A DNA stretch of 64,000 nucleotides, from NCBI GenBank assembly GCA_030522415.1, contig JAMASW010000060.1:1-64000 (forward strand), written 5' to 3'. Numbering within the stretch: position 1 is the first letter of the stretch; each line of letters starts with the position of its first letter. This document shows positions 1 to 9,467 of this stretch, one piece after another. The notes beneath the pieces are model-generated. The model ran no database searches and was not told the origin of the DNA. It saw only the letters and a list, made by a program, of their open reading frames with translations. A program made the translations under genes and the position numbers. This DNA comes from Channallabes apus. Taxonomy: Eukaryota; Chordata; Actinopteri; Siluriformes; Clariidae.

Positions 1-663
1 TATTCCCGTTCCTTCCTGAGAAGCTGTGAGGGTCAATTTCTTGTAAAAAGAAAGAAAGATAGTAAAGAAATGATCCCATTGATCACAACCTTCTCCAAAG
101 GAAGTGTTCATCTAAATAGGTTGATGAAATCAAATTTTCATCATTTTCATATGCAAAACGAACTGTTGGACAACCACAAAATCATTTCAGCCTACCGCAA
201 AAACCAAAATCTTAAAGACATTCTGGTCCGAAGCAGGTTACCACCCTCGGGAGAGGAAAAAAGGAAACCTGCCCCACTAAGAGAAATCAGGCCAAAACGA
301 TGGGTCCAAAACCCACAAACTAAAACCATCTACGAGATTTTCCCGGCCTTGAAATATGACACAAGTAATTGTGTCTATTTAATTTATTGTACAAAGTGCA
401 ATAAACAGTATGTGGGAGAGACCAGAAACACTTTGGCGGTGAGGTTGACACAACATAAATATAACATCAGACATAAAAAAGATTTACACACTGTGGTTGT
501 CCAACATTTCGTAAAACACGGTATTGAATCCCTAAAGGTTATGGGATTACAACAAAACAGATGGTGGTCCCACCACAAGAGAAAACAGGTAGAACGGACA
601 TGGATTGATAATTTAAGTTCCATGCATCCATGGGGTTTAAATGAGCAATCTAGGGTCGTATAA
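1..663 (+). CDS. PLE family 1 ORF2, C-terminal part (cut by window edge)
   Basis: Open from base 1 to the stop at 661-663 and identical in reading to the last 220 residues of the complete ORF2 copies downstream. It carries the end of the reverse transcriptase region and the whole GIY-YIG endonuclease, with a Cys-x2-Cys pair just before Tyr-Val-Gly-Glu-Thr and a catalytic-type Glu in VERTWI. The 5' part lies outside the window, so this is a truncation by the window and not a biological break. It is the last part of a fourth array unit, which shows that the tandem array continues to the left. Confidence 0.93.
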   Translation, partial: YSRSFLRSCEGQFLVKRKKDSKEMIPLITTFSKGSVHLNRLMKSNFHHFHMQNELLDNHKIISAYRKNQNLKDILVRSRLPPSGEEKRKPAPLREIRPKRWVQNPQTKTIYEIFPALKYDTSNCVYLIYCTKCNKQYVGETRNTLAVRLTQHKYNIRHKKDLHTVVVQHFVKHGIESLKVMGLQQNRWWSHHKRKQVERTWIDNLSSMHPWGLNEQSRVV

Positions 664-767
664 GGCTCATGTTCAGGAGAACCAAGTGGCGGGGATGTCG
701 GTGCTTGGTGACTGTGAGGTAGGCCAGTGCACAACGTGGATGTTGGAGATTGCCCACTCTGCGCTTT

Positions 768-959
768 CTATCCCCTACCCTTACCTATCCCTAATCCAAA
801 CCTATCCCTAACCATAACCTTCCCCACCCTTTCCAACCCTATTTTTTCCTAGCCCTAATCTTTTCTAACCCTAACTTACCCAACCCTAATTTTAACCTTT
901 CATTTCCGGCGTGGGAGCGGGCATGACCTGGCGTCGCGGCCATTTCCCCTAACCTAACC
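768..959 (+). repeat. Degenerate telomere-like 3' end of PLE family 1 (unit 0)
   Basis: About 190 bases of the 3' untranslated region consist of variants of CCCTAA (ccctaccctta, tatccctaatcc, ccctaacttaccc and similar), then a short unique stretch with a gcgtgggagcgggcatgacc core, ending in cccctaacctaacc. The next unit starts immediately after base 959. The same block ends each of the three complete units. In the last unit it is the exact point where array sequence stops and subtelomeric sequence begins, so it is the 3' terminus of the element. C-rich repeats follow the coding strand. Confidence 0.85.
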
Positions 960-1384
960 TAGCCAGTGCCACCTCCGATAGTTGAGCTACCGATGTATCT
1001 GCATCATCCATGGAACCTGTAAAAAAGAATATGATATTTCATAAATTGATTATAAACAATGGATAAAACAATATTTTCTTGGACCTTAAAATGATTGAAT
1101 AAACAGAATTATGGATGTTTTAATCATTTAACATATATTGGTTAATTATACTTACCTGGATATACTTACCTGTTCTAATTTAATATATTGCAAAAATTGG
1201 GAAATTTAAAAAAAAAAAAATGGAAAATAAGGGACAAAAATAATTATTATGATTTTATTTATAATTTTGAATACAAGGAGACCATATTAGGAATTATCAG
1301 GGAGAGGAAAAAACCAAGTGAGGAAAATAAAAATAAGCTCCAAACTGAAAGTTTTTTGTTATTTTCTTTTTTCCTTTTTACAAG

Positions 1385-1415
1385 GGGGCGGAGCTTAGCC
1401 TCAGGGTATGACTCA
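1385..1415 (+). promoter_or_regulatory. Promoter-like segment (GC box and AP-1 site) of PLE family 1
   Basis: In an otherwise AT-rich 5' region there is a GGGGCGGAG GC box at 1385-1393 and a perfect TGACTCA (AP-1 consensus) at 1409-1415. The same pair recurs in the other units (GC boxes at 6887-6895 and 12390-12398). No TATA box is obvious in a suitable position. That this drives element transcription is inference from motif content and from its place about 500 bases upstream of the hammerhead and ORF1. Confidence 0.35.
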
Positions 1416-1888
1416 CAGGCAGGCAGCCTTTCAGTTGGAGATAGAGAGCTGTAGGAGCAACACGGTTGAGCTATTGTTGAGTTTAGAGCCTTTTCTATTG
1501 GAAAAAATTGTTCAGAACTGACAAAGGATTGTTTAAAGACTTTAGTCTTTCTTCCTAAAAGCCAGAGTGAACTCTTTATCCAAGAGGACAAAACTTCTCT
1601 CTTATATATATTTATATTAATATATTTTTCCTCATTTCATTTTTAAGTTTGTTTTGCTAACAAGCTTTGTCTTAGCATAGCTTTGTTTTGCTAACAAGCT
1701 TCTTCTTAAGAAAAAATATTTTTTTTCCTTGGCAAACTCTTTTCCTCCCTGTTTCAGTGTTTTGTTTAGTTCATTACACAAAAAAAAAAAAAAAAAAAAT
1801 TTTTTCTTTCTTCTGTATTCAATTTTCTTTCCCTTTTCCTTTTCTCATATTTTTGAAATAAAAAATATTTTAGAATTTTATTATTTTT

Positions 1889-1948
1889 GGCAAGTCTATG
1901 CCTGATGAAGGCTTGATTAAGCCGAAACGTTGCAGCAACAGACTTGCC
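1889..1948 (+). ncRNA. Hammerhead-ribozyme-like motif (unit 1)
   Basis: Core CTGATGA at 1902-1908 and GAAACGTT at 1924-1931 flank a 5-bp stem II (GGCTT/AAGCC, loop GATT). Stem I pairs GGCAAGTCT (1889-1897) with AGACTTGCC (1940-1948), continued by GC/GC next to the core across an internal loop. Stem III is minimal (A-CG-U), which in known PLE hammerheads favours action as dimers. The expected cut is after 1931. One extra A lies between the core and stem II; it is also present in the family 2 and family 3 motifs. Sequence and pairing are seen directly; catalytic activity is inferred. Confidence 0.75.
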
Positions 1949-1970
1949 TTTTGATTTAATTGATTTAAAT

Positions 1971-3968
1971 ATGTCATACCGCGGTCCATTCTATCCAGGA
2001 CGGGAGAGACGATACTCCCATCCTGATGATTGGCGATGGAGAGAGAGATATCCCCACCCTGATAACTGGTATCATGCCAGATATAGGGAATACAAAGTTC
2101 CCCAATATACCAGGGAGTTCAGAAACAGTGACCTTTACCCTAGATTCACTCAGAATTACCCTAGGCATATACCTGAATGGAGCAATTATGACCCCTACTG
2201 GAGACAGTGGGGACGTGCTCCAAGACGTAATAACACTCAAAAAAGACCACGATCCACCAGTGGCAAACGGGGCACCACAAAAGATAAAAATTCCAAACAA
2301 AAACAGGGCAAAAAACAGAAAAAACAGCCCAAACAAACCAGGAGGGGCAAAAATAAAAAACAAACTGCGGAGGCCCAAGATGAAAAATTTAGAGCCTTAG
2401 TTAAACAGTTGTTGGAATTACTGAGATCCTTCCATCATCTTGAGAAGATCTCTATACATGCGGAGGAGGAACCTCCTACTTTTACTAGGCTCACACATTT
2501 TCTGGGTGGCGTAGTAAAACCGGCTAATCTGACACCGGAAACAAAAACCCTCCTGGAAGGGAATGCCAAAAATTGGGCATACACCACACGCCTCATCCTG
2601 CAAGATCACTACATAAATTTCATTGAGAAGGAGAGTGAAATCTTGCAGGAGACATTGATTGGGGATTGGGACACAGCCTTGAAGGTTGCAATTAAGTGGT
2701 ACAGAAGAAGATACCCCAAAAGACATATGCAGGAACCCATAAAGAAAGTCGAAGCACTCCTGCTGTCTTTAGATCAAATTGAAGAACGAAGGGACAGGGA
2801 CACAGATAGGGATGGGGTTACCTCAGTAATCATGGAGGAAGATTTCCCACCCCTGTCACGGGCCCCAGAACCCTCTCCTCCTGTACCAACTGTAACTAGA
2901 GAGAGAACACCTCCCCCTTCCCCTTCCCCGTTTCCCATCGCACTTCCACGCAGGATCCCGCGGCCTAGGCGACGGATCACAGTGCAAGTGTCTTCCCCGA
3001 AAAATCCGGCGGTCGCACATCGGGACGAACATCCAGAACTTATGGAAGTTCATAGTGACCAGGGAACTCAAATAACATGCTTAGATGTGTCAGTTCCCAC
3101 AGAAGTGTCACATGCACAAAGTGTTGTGCCTCATACTGATAAGCCACGTGAGGAGATTCTCTCACACGTAGATACACGTGAGGAGTCCATCACGCCAGTG
3201 GTTCAGGTACACACCATTCAGTACAGCAGCAGTTCGTCCGATGAAAGCGACACTGAACTAGAGCCTCTTATAAATTTTGAGGATGATAGTGGTGAGTTAG
3301 ACGCCTTCCCACTCATGGATTCCCCTTGTTCACTGGGGTTCCAGATGGGGGGATGTCTTCTACCCAAACCCCCTCTAGATCAGCCTAATGTGCTTACCAG
3401 CACACCGTCGGAGTCACCAAAAGCGTACAAGCCCATCAGACACCTGCGCACAGTCAGGAAACTGGTTGATTGGGGTCTCAGTGTGCGTAAAAAATATTGC
3501 ATTCTGGGAGACTCCAATGTGAGTAGATTTCCTCATCACTCATTGGCTGATGTCCAGATTGACAGTTACCCAGGCGCCACATTCAGACACGCTGAGAACT
3601 TAATTAAGAAAGCACAGGTGCACGTGGCTGTAGAAAAGGTGGTCTTATCCTTCGGGATAAATCACCGGGGTCAAAAAATGAAGTTGACGGCTATTAAAGA
3701 AATGCAGCGGGCTTTGAAGGCAGCGAGGGAGAAATTTCCCAATGCCGACATCAGAATCCCGCTCATCAATTTCTCCAGGACATTAAGAGGAGACGAACAA
3801 ATGATCCTGGATAGCTTAAATAGCCACATCGGGAGAAACATGTCTCACCTACCATTATTGCCAAAAACGCAATTCAGGGTAGGTGATGACCAAATTCATT
3901 GGACATTAAATTGTGCTCGAGCCATATTTGAACAATGGGTCGAGCACTTAAACTTAGCTGCCCTATAA
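1971..3968 (+). CDS. PLE family 1 ORF1: basic protein with C-terminal SGNH/GDSL-type hydrolase domain
   Basis: 665 residues from the ATG at 1971; the frame is open a little further upstream but without an ATG. Residues 1-55 are rich in Arg, Tyr, Trp and Pro; 85-140 are strongly basic (Lys/Arg/Gln), suiting RNA binding or a nuclear signal. Residues about 140-270 form a region shared with the other PLE families here (Lys-Pro-Ala motif, then a helical Trp-rich stretch). A Pro/Ser/acidic linker follows. Residues about 505-660 are SGNH-like: GDSN with nucleophile Ser515, a PGA block II glycine, G562-x-N564, and Asp640-x-x-His643. All catalytic positions are present. Probably a cofactor of the element's RNP; its substrate is unknown. 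Units 2 and 3 differ by one Ser-to-Arg change in the acidic linker. Confidence 0.85.
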   Translation: MSYRGPFYPGRERRYSHPDDWRWRERYPHPDNWYHARYREYKVPQYTREFRNSDLYPRFTQNYPRHIPEWSNYDPYWRQWGRAPRRNNTQKRPRSTSGKRGTTKDKNSKQKQGKKQKKQPKQTRRGKNKKQTAEAQDEKFRALVKQLLELLRSFHHLEKISIHAEEEPPTFTRLTHFLGGVVKPANLTPETKTLLEGNAKNWAYTTRLILQDHYINFIEKESEILQETLIGDWDTALKVAIKWYRRRYPKRHMQEPIKKVEALLLSLDQIEERRDRDTDRDGVTSVIMEEDFPPLSRAPEPSPPVPTVTRERTPPPSPSPFPIALPRRIPRPRRRITVQVSSPKNPAVAHRDEHPELMEVHSDQGTQITCLDVSVPTEVSHAQSVVPHTDKPREEILSHVDTREESITPVVQVHTIQYSSSSSDESDTELEPLINFEDDSGELDAFPLMDSPCSLGFQMGGCLLPKPPLDQPNVLTSTPSESPKAYKPIRHLRTVRKLVDWGLSVRKKYCILGDSNVSRFPHHSLADVQIDSYPGATFRHAENLIKKAQVHVAVEKVVLSFGINHRGQKMKLTAIKEMQRALKAAREKFPNADIRIPLINFSRTLRGDEQMILDSLNSHIGRNMSHLPLLPKTQFRVGDDQIHWTLNCARAIFEQWVEHLNLAAL

Positions 3969-6169
3969 ACCCAAAACCGGGATTATTGGATAGGAAGAGT
4001 GAAGTGCTAAATTTGTCCAAACACTTCACTCCTACAAAAGGGCAAATTCAATTATTAAGTAAGGGCCTTACTTTCATCCCTACACCCAAAATTAATATAA
4101 ATACAAAAAAACAATTGATCGCTGATGCACAGCAATATCATAGGAGACTGCTTCTGGCAGCCTTCTATAGATTTGAGAAGGAGGGAGAAATCCTTCCGTT
4201 TACAGGAAAGTCCAACTGGACCCCCAAATTATCTCAGGTCCCAAATACTATCAGACAGATAATTAGAGCAGATAAATATGCGATCAGGAATATACCCTGG
4301 AACTACAGGGTAGTTTCAAACCTGAGTAGGGATGAAAGACAGGCCCTACTACAATTAAAAAATAATAGATCCATTGTGATCAAGCCGGCCGATAAAGGAA
4401 GTGCTGTGGTCATAATGGATCTACAGACATATATAATGGAGGCGGAACGACAGTTGAACCAGGAAGAGTATTATAAAAAACTTTCAGAACCCATCTTCCT
4501 TAAAACGGTTCCTGTCGTACGGGACATACTCACTAAATTAAGGGAGGAGGGTTTTATAAACAAAAAACAAGAAACTTACCTGTTGGGCCCTGACAATCCA
4601 CGCCCCAGGTATTTCTACCTCCTCCCTAAAATCCATAAGGAGCCACACAGCTGGAGTGTTCCTTTTGAGATGCCACCGGGCCGCCCCATTGTCTCTGACT
4701 GTGGCAGTGAAACACAGGCCACAGCAGAGTATATTGAATATTTCCTCAACCCGATCAGCACCAGACACCCAAGTTACATTAGAGACACCTATGATTTCAT
4801 TGAAAAGATAAAACATCTTTCTCTCCCTCCTGACTGTTTCCTGTTCACTATCGATATTGATAGTTTATACACCAATATCGAAACACCAGCTGGTATGGAA
4901 GCGGTCAGAGAGTGGTTTATTAAATTCCCTGATAAAAACAGACCTGAGCAAGCCATTTTAAAATTACTGGACATTAACCTTACAAAAAATGATTTTGAAT
5001 TTAATTCCAAGCATTACCTCCAGGTCAAAGGTACAGCCATGGGCAAAAAGTTTGCCCCTTCCTATGCCAACATATTCATGGCAAGATGGGAGGAAAGGGC
5101 ATTGGCTGCTTGGGAATTTAAACCCTTTAGTTATTATAGGTTTCTTGATGACATTTGGGGTGTTTGGACCGGTACTGAGGATGAATTTAAACAATTTGCG
5201 GACCACCTAAACAATTTTCACCGTTCAATAAAAATCAAATACACGATGGACAGAGCGGGTGTCAACTTTTTGGACACAGTAACCTATAAGGGCAAAGGAT
5301 TTGTGGAGACGGGCAAATTGGATGTCAGAGTCTTTTTTAAAGACACTGACACTCATGCACTTCTCCACAAATCAAGCTTTCATCCAAAGCATACTTTTAG
5401 GGGTATTGTGAAATCTCAGATACAGAGATTTCACAGAATATGTACCCAGCCCGAGGATTTCCTGGAAGCGAAAAGCACTCTCTTTTCGGCACTCCGGAAA
5501 CGAGGTTATTCCCGTTCCTTCCTGAGAAGCTGTGAGGGTCAATTTCTTGTAAAAAGAAAGAAAGATAGTAAAGAAATGATCCCATTGATCACAACCTTCT
5601 CCAAAGGAAGTGTTCATCTAAATAGGTTGATGAAATCAAATTTTCATCATTTTCATATGCAAAACGAACTGTTGGACAACCACAAAATCATTTCAGCCTA
5701 CCGCAAAAACCAAAATCTTAAAGACATTCTGGTCCGAAGCAGGTTACCACCCTCGGGAGAGGAAAAAAGGAAACCTGCCCCACTAAGAGAAATCAGGCCA
5801 AAACGATGGGTCCAAAACCCACAAACTAAAACCATCTACGAGATTTTCCCGGCCTTGAAATATGACACAAGTAATTGTGTCTATTTAATTTATTGTACAA
5901 AGTGCAATAAACAGTATGTGGGAGAGACCAGAAACACTTTGGCGGTGAGGTTGACACAACATAAATATAACATCAGACATAAAAAAGATTTACACACTGT
6001 GGTTGTCCAACATTTCGTAAAACACGGTATTGAATCCCTAAAGGTTATGGGATTACAACAAAACAGATGGTGGTCCCACCACAAGAGAAAACAGGTAGAA
6101 CGGACATGGATTGATAATTTAAGTTCCATGCATCCATGGGGTTTAAATGAGCAATCTAGGGTCGTATAA
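3935..6169 (+). CDS. PLE family 1 ORF2: reverse transcriptase with GIY-YIG endonuclease
   Basis: 744 residues from the ATG at 3935, inside the end of ORF1 (34-nt overlap, -1 frame), so expression by re-initiation or coupled translation is likely. PLE hallmarks are present: the N-terminal IVIKPADKGSAVVIMD block (about residues 148-163), the LPKIHK and GRPIVSD segments, motif A with Asp307/Asp309, motif B GTAMGKKFAPSYANIF, and motif C FLDD with Asp405/Asp406. The C-terminal GIY-YIG domain (about 645-735) has Cys654-x2-Cys657, Tyr661-Val-Gly663, an Arg/His helix and Glu722. No frameshift or stop; likely active. The protein would nick DNA and reverse transcribe the element RNA at the nick or at an existing 3' end. 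RT of PLEs is related to telomerase RT (established knowledge). Confidence 0.95.
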   Translation: MGRALKLSCPINPKPGLLDRKSEVLNLSKHFTPTKGQIQLLSKGLTFIPTPKININTKKQLIADAQQYHRRLLLAAFYRFEKEGEILPFTGKSNWTPKLSQVPNTIRQIIRADKYAIRNIPWNYRVVSNLSRDERQALLQLKNNRSIVIKPADKGSAVVIMDLQTYIMEAERQLNQEEYYKKLSEPIFLKTVPVVRDILTKLREEGFINKKQETYLLGPDNPRPRYFYLLPKIHKEPHSWSVPFEMPPGRPIVSDCGSETQATAEYIEYFLNPISTRHPSYIRDTYDFIEKIKHLSLPPDCFLFTIDIDSLYTNIETPAGMEAVREWFIKFPDKNRPEQAILKLLDINLTKNDFEFNSKHYLQVKGTAMGKKFAPSYANIFMARWEERALAAWEFKPFSYYRFLDDIWGVWTGTEDEFKQFADHLNNFHRSIKIKYTMDRAGVNFLDTVTYKGKGFVETGKLDVRVFFKDTDTHALLHKSSFHPKHTFRGIVKSQIQRFHRICTQPEDFLEAKSTLFSALRKRGYSRSFLRSCEGQFLVKRKKDSKEMIPLITTFSKGSVHLNRLMKSNFHHFHMQNELLDNHKIISAYRKNQNLKDILVRSRLPPSGEEKRKPAPLREIRPKRWVQNPQTKTIYEIFPALKYDTSNCVYLIYCTKCNKQYVGETRNTLAVRLTQHKYNIRHKKDLHTVVVQHFVKHGIESLKVMGLQQNRWWSHHKRKQVERTWIDNLSSMHPWGLNEQSRVV

Positions 6170-6273
6170 GGCTCATGTTCAGGAGAACCAAGTGGCGGGG
6201 ATGTCGGTGCTTGGTGACTGTGAGGTAGGCCAGTGCACAACGTGGATGTTGGAGATTGCCCACTCTGCGCTTT

Positions 6274-6465
6274 CTATCCCCTACCCTTACCTATCCCTAA
6301 TCCAAACCTATCCCTAACCATAACCTTCCCCACCCTTTCCAACCCTATTTTTTCCTAGCCCTAATCTTTTCTAACCCTAACTTACCCAACCCTAATTTTA
6401 ACCTTTCATTTCCGGCGTGGGAGCGGGCATGACCTGGCGTCGCGGCCATTTCCCCTAACCTAACC
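6274..6465 (+). repeat. Degenerate telomere-like 3' end of unit 1
   Basis: Same block as at the end of unit 0: CCCTAA variants followed by a GC-rich core and the terminal cccctaacctaacc. It is joined directly to the 5' region of unit 2. Confidence 0.85.
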
Positions 6466-7387
6466 TAGCCAGTGCCACCTCCGATAGTTGAGCTACCGAT
6501 GTATCTGCATCATCCATGGAACCTGTAAAAAAGAATATGATATTTCATAAATTGATTATAAACAATGGATAAAACAATATTTTCTTGGACCTTAAAATGA
6601 TTGAATAAACAGAATTATGGATGTTTTAATCATTTAACATATATTGGTTAATTATACTTACCTGGATATACTTACCTGTTCTAATTTAATATATTGCAAA
6701 AATTGGGAAATTTAAAAAAAAATGGAAAATAAGGGACAAAAATAATTATTATGATTTTATTTATAATTTTGAATACAAGGAGACCATATTAGGAATTATC
6801 AGGGAGAGGAAAAAACCAAGTGAGGAAAATAAAAATAAGCTCCAAACTGAAAGTTTTTTGTTATTTTCTTTTTTCCTTTTTACAAGGGGGCGGAGCTTAG
6901 CCTCAGGGTATGACTCACAGGCAGGCAGCCTTTCAGTTGGAGATAGAGAGCTGTAGGAGCAACACGGTTGAGCTATTGTTGAGTTTAGAGCCTTTTCTAT
7001 TGGAAAAAATTGTTCAGAACTGACAAAGGATTGTTTAAAGACTTTAGTCTTTCTTCCTAAAAGCCAGAGTGAACTCTTTATCCAAGAGGACAAAACTTCT
7101 CTCTTATATATATTTATATTAATATATTTTTCCTCATTTCATTTTTAAGTTTGTTTTGCTAACAAGCTTTGTCTTAGCATAGCTTTGTTTTGCTAACAAG
7201 CTTCTTCTTAAGAAAAAATATTTTTTTTCCTTGGCAAACTCTTTTCCTCCCTGTTTCAGTGTTTTGTTTAGTTCATTACACAAAAAAAAAAAAAAAAAAA
7301 TTTTCTTTCTTCTGTATTCAATTTTCTTTCCCTTTTCCTTTTCTCATATTTTTGAAATAAAAAATATTTTAGAATTTTATTATTTTT

Positions 7388-7447
7388 GGCAAGTCTATGC
7401 CTGATGAAGGCTTGATTAAGCCGAAACGTTGCAGCAACAGACTTGCC
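7388..7447 (+). ncRNA. Hammerhead-ribozyme-like motif (unit 2)
   Basis: Base-for-base the same motif as in unit 1, with identical core, stem I and stem II. Because each unit has one, a read-through transcript of the array would be cut into unit-length RNAs if the motif is active. Confidence 0.75.
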
Positions 7448-7469
7448 TTTTGATTTAATTGATTTAAAT

Positions 7470-9467
7470 ATGTCATACCGCGGTCCATTCTATCCAGGAC
7501 GGGAGAGACGATACTCCCATCCTGATGATTGGCGATGGAGAGAGAGATATCCCCACCCTGATAACTGGTATCATGCCAGATATAGGGAATACAAAGTTCC
7601 CCAATATACCAGGGAGTTCAGAAACAGTGACCTTTACCCTAGATTCACTCAGAATTACCCTAGGCATATACCTGAATGGAGCAATTATGACCCCTACTGG
7701 AGACAGTGGGGACGTGCTCCAAGACGTAATAACACTCAAAAAAGACCACGATCCACCAGTGGCAAACGGGGCACCACAAAAGATAAAAATTCCAAACAAA
7801 AACAGGGCAAAAAACAGAAAAAACAGCCCAAACAAACCAGGAGGGGCAAAAATAAAAAACAAACTGCGGAGGCCCAAGATGAAAAATTTAGAGCCTTAGT
7901 TAAACAGTTGTTGGAATTACTGAGATCCTTCCATCATCTTGAGAAGATCTCTATACATGCGGAGGAGGAACCTCCTACTTTTACTAGGCTCACACATTTT
8001 CTGGGTGGCGTAGTAAAACCGGCTAATCTGACACCGGAAACAAAAACCCTCCTGGAAGGGAATGCCAAAAATTGGGCATACACCACACGCCTCATCCTGC
8101 AAGATCACTACATAAATTTCATTGAGAAGGAGAGTGAAATCTTGCAGGAGACATTGATTGGGGATTGGGACACAGCCTTGAAGGTTGCAATTAAGTGGTA
8201 CAGAAGAAGATACCCCAAAAGACATATGCAGGAACCCATAAAGAAAGTCGAAGCACTCCTGCTGTCTTTAGATCAAATTGAAGAACGAAGGGACAGGGAC
8301 ACAGATAGGGATGGGGTTACCTCAGTAATCATGGAGGAAGATTTCCCACCCCTGTCACGGGCCCCAGAACCCTCTCCTCCTGTACCAACTGTAACTAGAG
8401 AGAGAACACCTCCCCCTTCCCCTTCCCCGTTTCCCATCGCACTTCCACGCAGGATCCCGCGGCCTAGGCGACGGATCACAGTGCAAGTGTCTTCCCCGAA
8501 AAATCCGGCGGTCGCACATCGGGACGAACATCCAGAACTTATGGAAGTTCATAGTGACCAGGGAACTCAAATAACATGCTTAGATGTGTCAGTTCCCACA
8601 GAAGTGTCACATGCACAAAGTGTTGTGCCTCATACTGATAAGCCACGTGAGGAGATTCTCTCACACGTAGATACACGTGAGGAGTCCATCACGCCAGTGG
8701 TTCAGGTACACACCATTCAGTACAGCAGCAGTTCGTCCGATGAAAGCGACACTGAACTAGAGCCTCTTATAAATTTTGAGGATGATCGTGGTGAGTTAGA
8801 CGCCTTCCCACTCATGGATTCCCCTTGTTCACTGGGGTTCCAGATGGGGGGATGTCTTCTACCCAAACCCCCTCTAGATCAGCCTAATGTGCTTACCAGC
8901 ACACCGTCGGAGTCACCAAAAGCGTACAAGCCCATCAGACACCTGCGCACAGTCAGGAAACTGGTTGATTGGGGTCTCAGTGTGCGTAAAAAATATTGCA
9001 TTCTGGGAGACTCCAATGTGAGTAGATTTCCTCATCACTCATTGGCTGATGTCCAGATTGACAGTTACCCAGGCGCCACATTCAGACACGCTGAGAACTT
9101 AATTAAGAAAGCACAGGTGCACGTGGCTGTAGAAAAGGTGGTCTTATCCTTCGGGATAAATCACCGGGGTCAAAAAATGAAGTTGACGGCTATTAAAGAA
9201 ATGCAGCGGGCTTTGAAGGCAGCGAGGGAGAAATTTCCCAATGCCGACATCAGAATCCCGCTCATCAATTTCTCCAGGACATTAAGAGGAGACGAACAAA
9301 TGATCCTGGATAGCTTAAATAGCCACATCGGGAGAAACATGTCTCACCTACCATTATTGCCAAAAACGCAATTCAGGGTAGGTGATGACCAAATTCATTG
9401 GACATTAAATTGTGCTCGAGCCATATTTGAACAATGGGTCGAGCACTTAAACTTAGCTGCCCTATAA
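7470..9467 (+). CDS. PLE family 1 ORF1, unit 2
   Basis: 665 residues from the ATG at 7470. Same domain order as unit 1: basic N-terminus, shared Lys-Pro-Ala region, Pro/Ser/acidic linker, SGNH domain with GDSN nucleophile block and terminal Asp-x-x-His. The only amino-acid difference that I see from unit 1 is Arg for Ser in the run EDDxGELD. Intact. Confidence 0.85.
   Translation: MSYRGPFYPGRERRYSHPDDWRWRERYPHPDNWYHARYREYKVPQYTREFRNSDLYPRFTQNYPRHIPEWSNYDPYWRQWGRAPRRNNTQKRPRSTSGKRGTTKDKNSKQKQGKKQKKQPKQTRRGKNKKQTAEAQDEKFRALVKQLLELLRSFHHLEKISIHAEEEPPTFTRLTHFLGGVVKPANLTPETKTLLEGNAKNWAYTTRLILQDHYINFIEKESEILQETLIGDWDTALKVAIKWYRRRYPKRHMQEPIKKVEALLLSLDQIEERRDRDTDRDGVTSVIMEEDFPPLSRAPEPSPPVPTVTRERTPPPSPSPFPIALPRRIPRPRRRITVQVSSPKNPAVAHRDEHPELMEVHSDQGTQITCLDVSVPTEVSHAQSVVPHTDKPREEILSHVDTREESITPVVQVHTIQYSSSSSDESDTELEPLINFEDDRGELDAFPLMDSPCSLGFQMGGCLLPKPPLDQPNVLTSTPSESPKAYKPIRHLRTVRKLVDWGLSVRKKYCILGDSNVSRFPHHSLADVQIDSYPGATFRHAENLIKKAQVHVAVEKVVLSFGINHRGQKMKLTAIKEMQRALKAAREKFPNADIRIPLINFSRTLRGDEQMILDSLNSHIGRNMSHLPLLPKTQFRVGDDQIHWTLNCARAIFEQWVEHLNLAAL

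Larger units (their letters stand above)
960..6465 (+). mobile_element. PLE family 1, array unit 1 (5506 bp)
   Basis: First complete unit of a head-to-tail tandem array. Order: about 1 kb of AT-rich 5' region (homopolymer A at about 1207-1219 and A/T runs at 1781-1806), GC-box promoter-like segment, hammerhead-like motif, ORF1, ORF2 overlapping ORF1 by 34 nt, telomere-like 3' end. Boundaries are taken from unit 3, whose similarity ends after the telomere-like block at 17469. The units differ by homopolymer lengths and only a few substitutions. Tandem copies with a partial leading copy are typical of Penelope-like elements. What is unusual here is the telomere-like joint and the SGNH domain in ORF1. 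Confidence 0.88.

Noticed and set aside
1188..1591. Small frames in the PLE 5' region (88 and 110 residues)
   Set aside because: The plus frame is lost in unit 2 by an A-run length change, so it is not conserved; the minus frame has no recognisable content.
1974..2400. Overlapping frames on both strands within PLE ORF1 (134 and 124 residues)
   Set aside because: They are shadows of the basic low-complexity ORF1 part and recur in each unit only because the units are identical.
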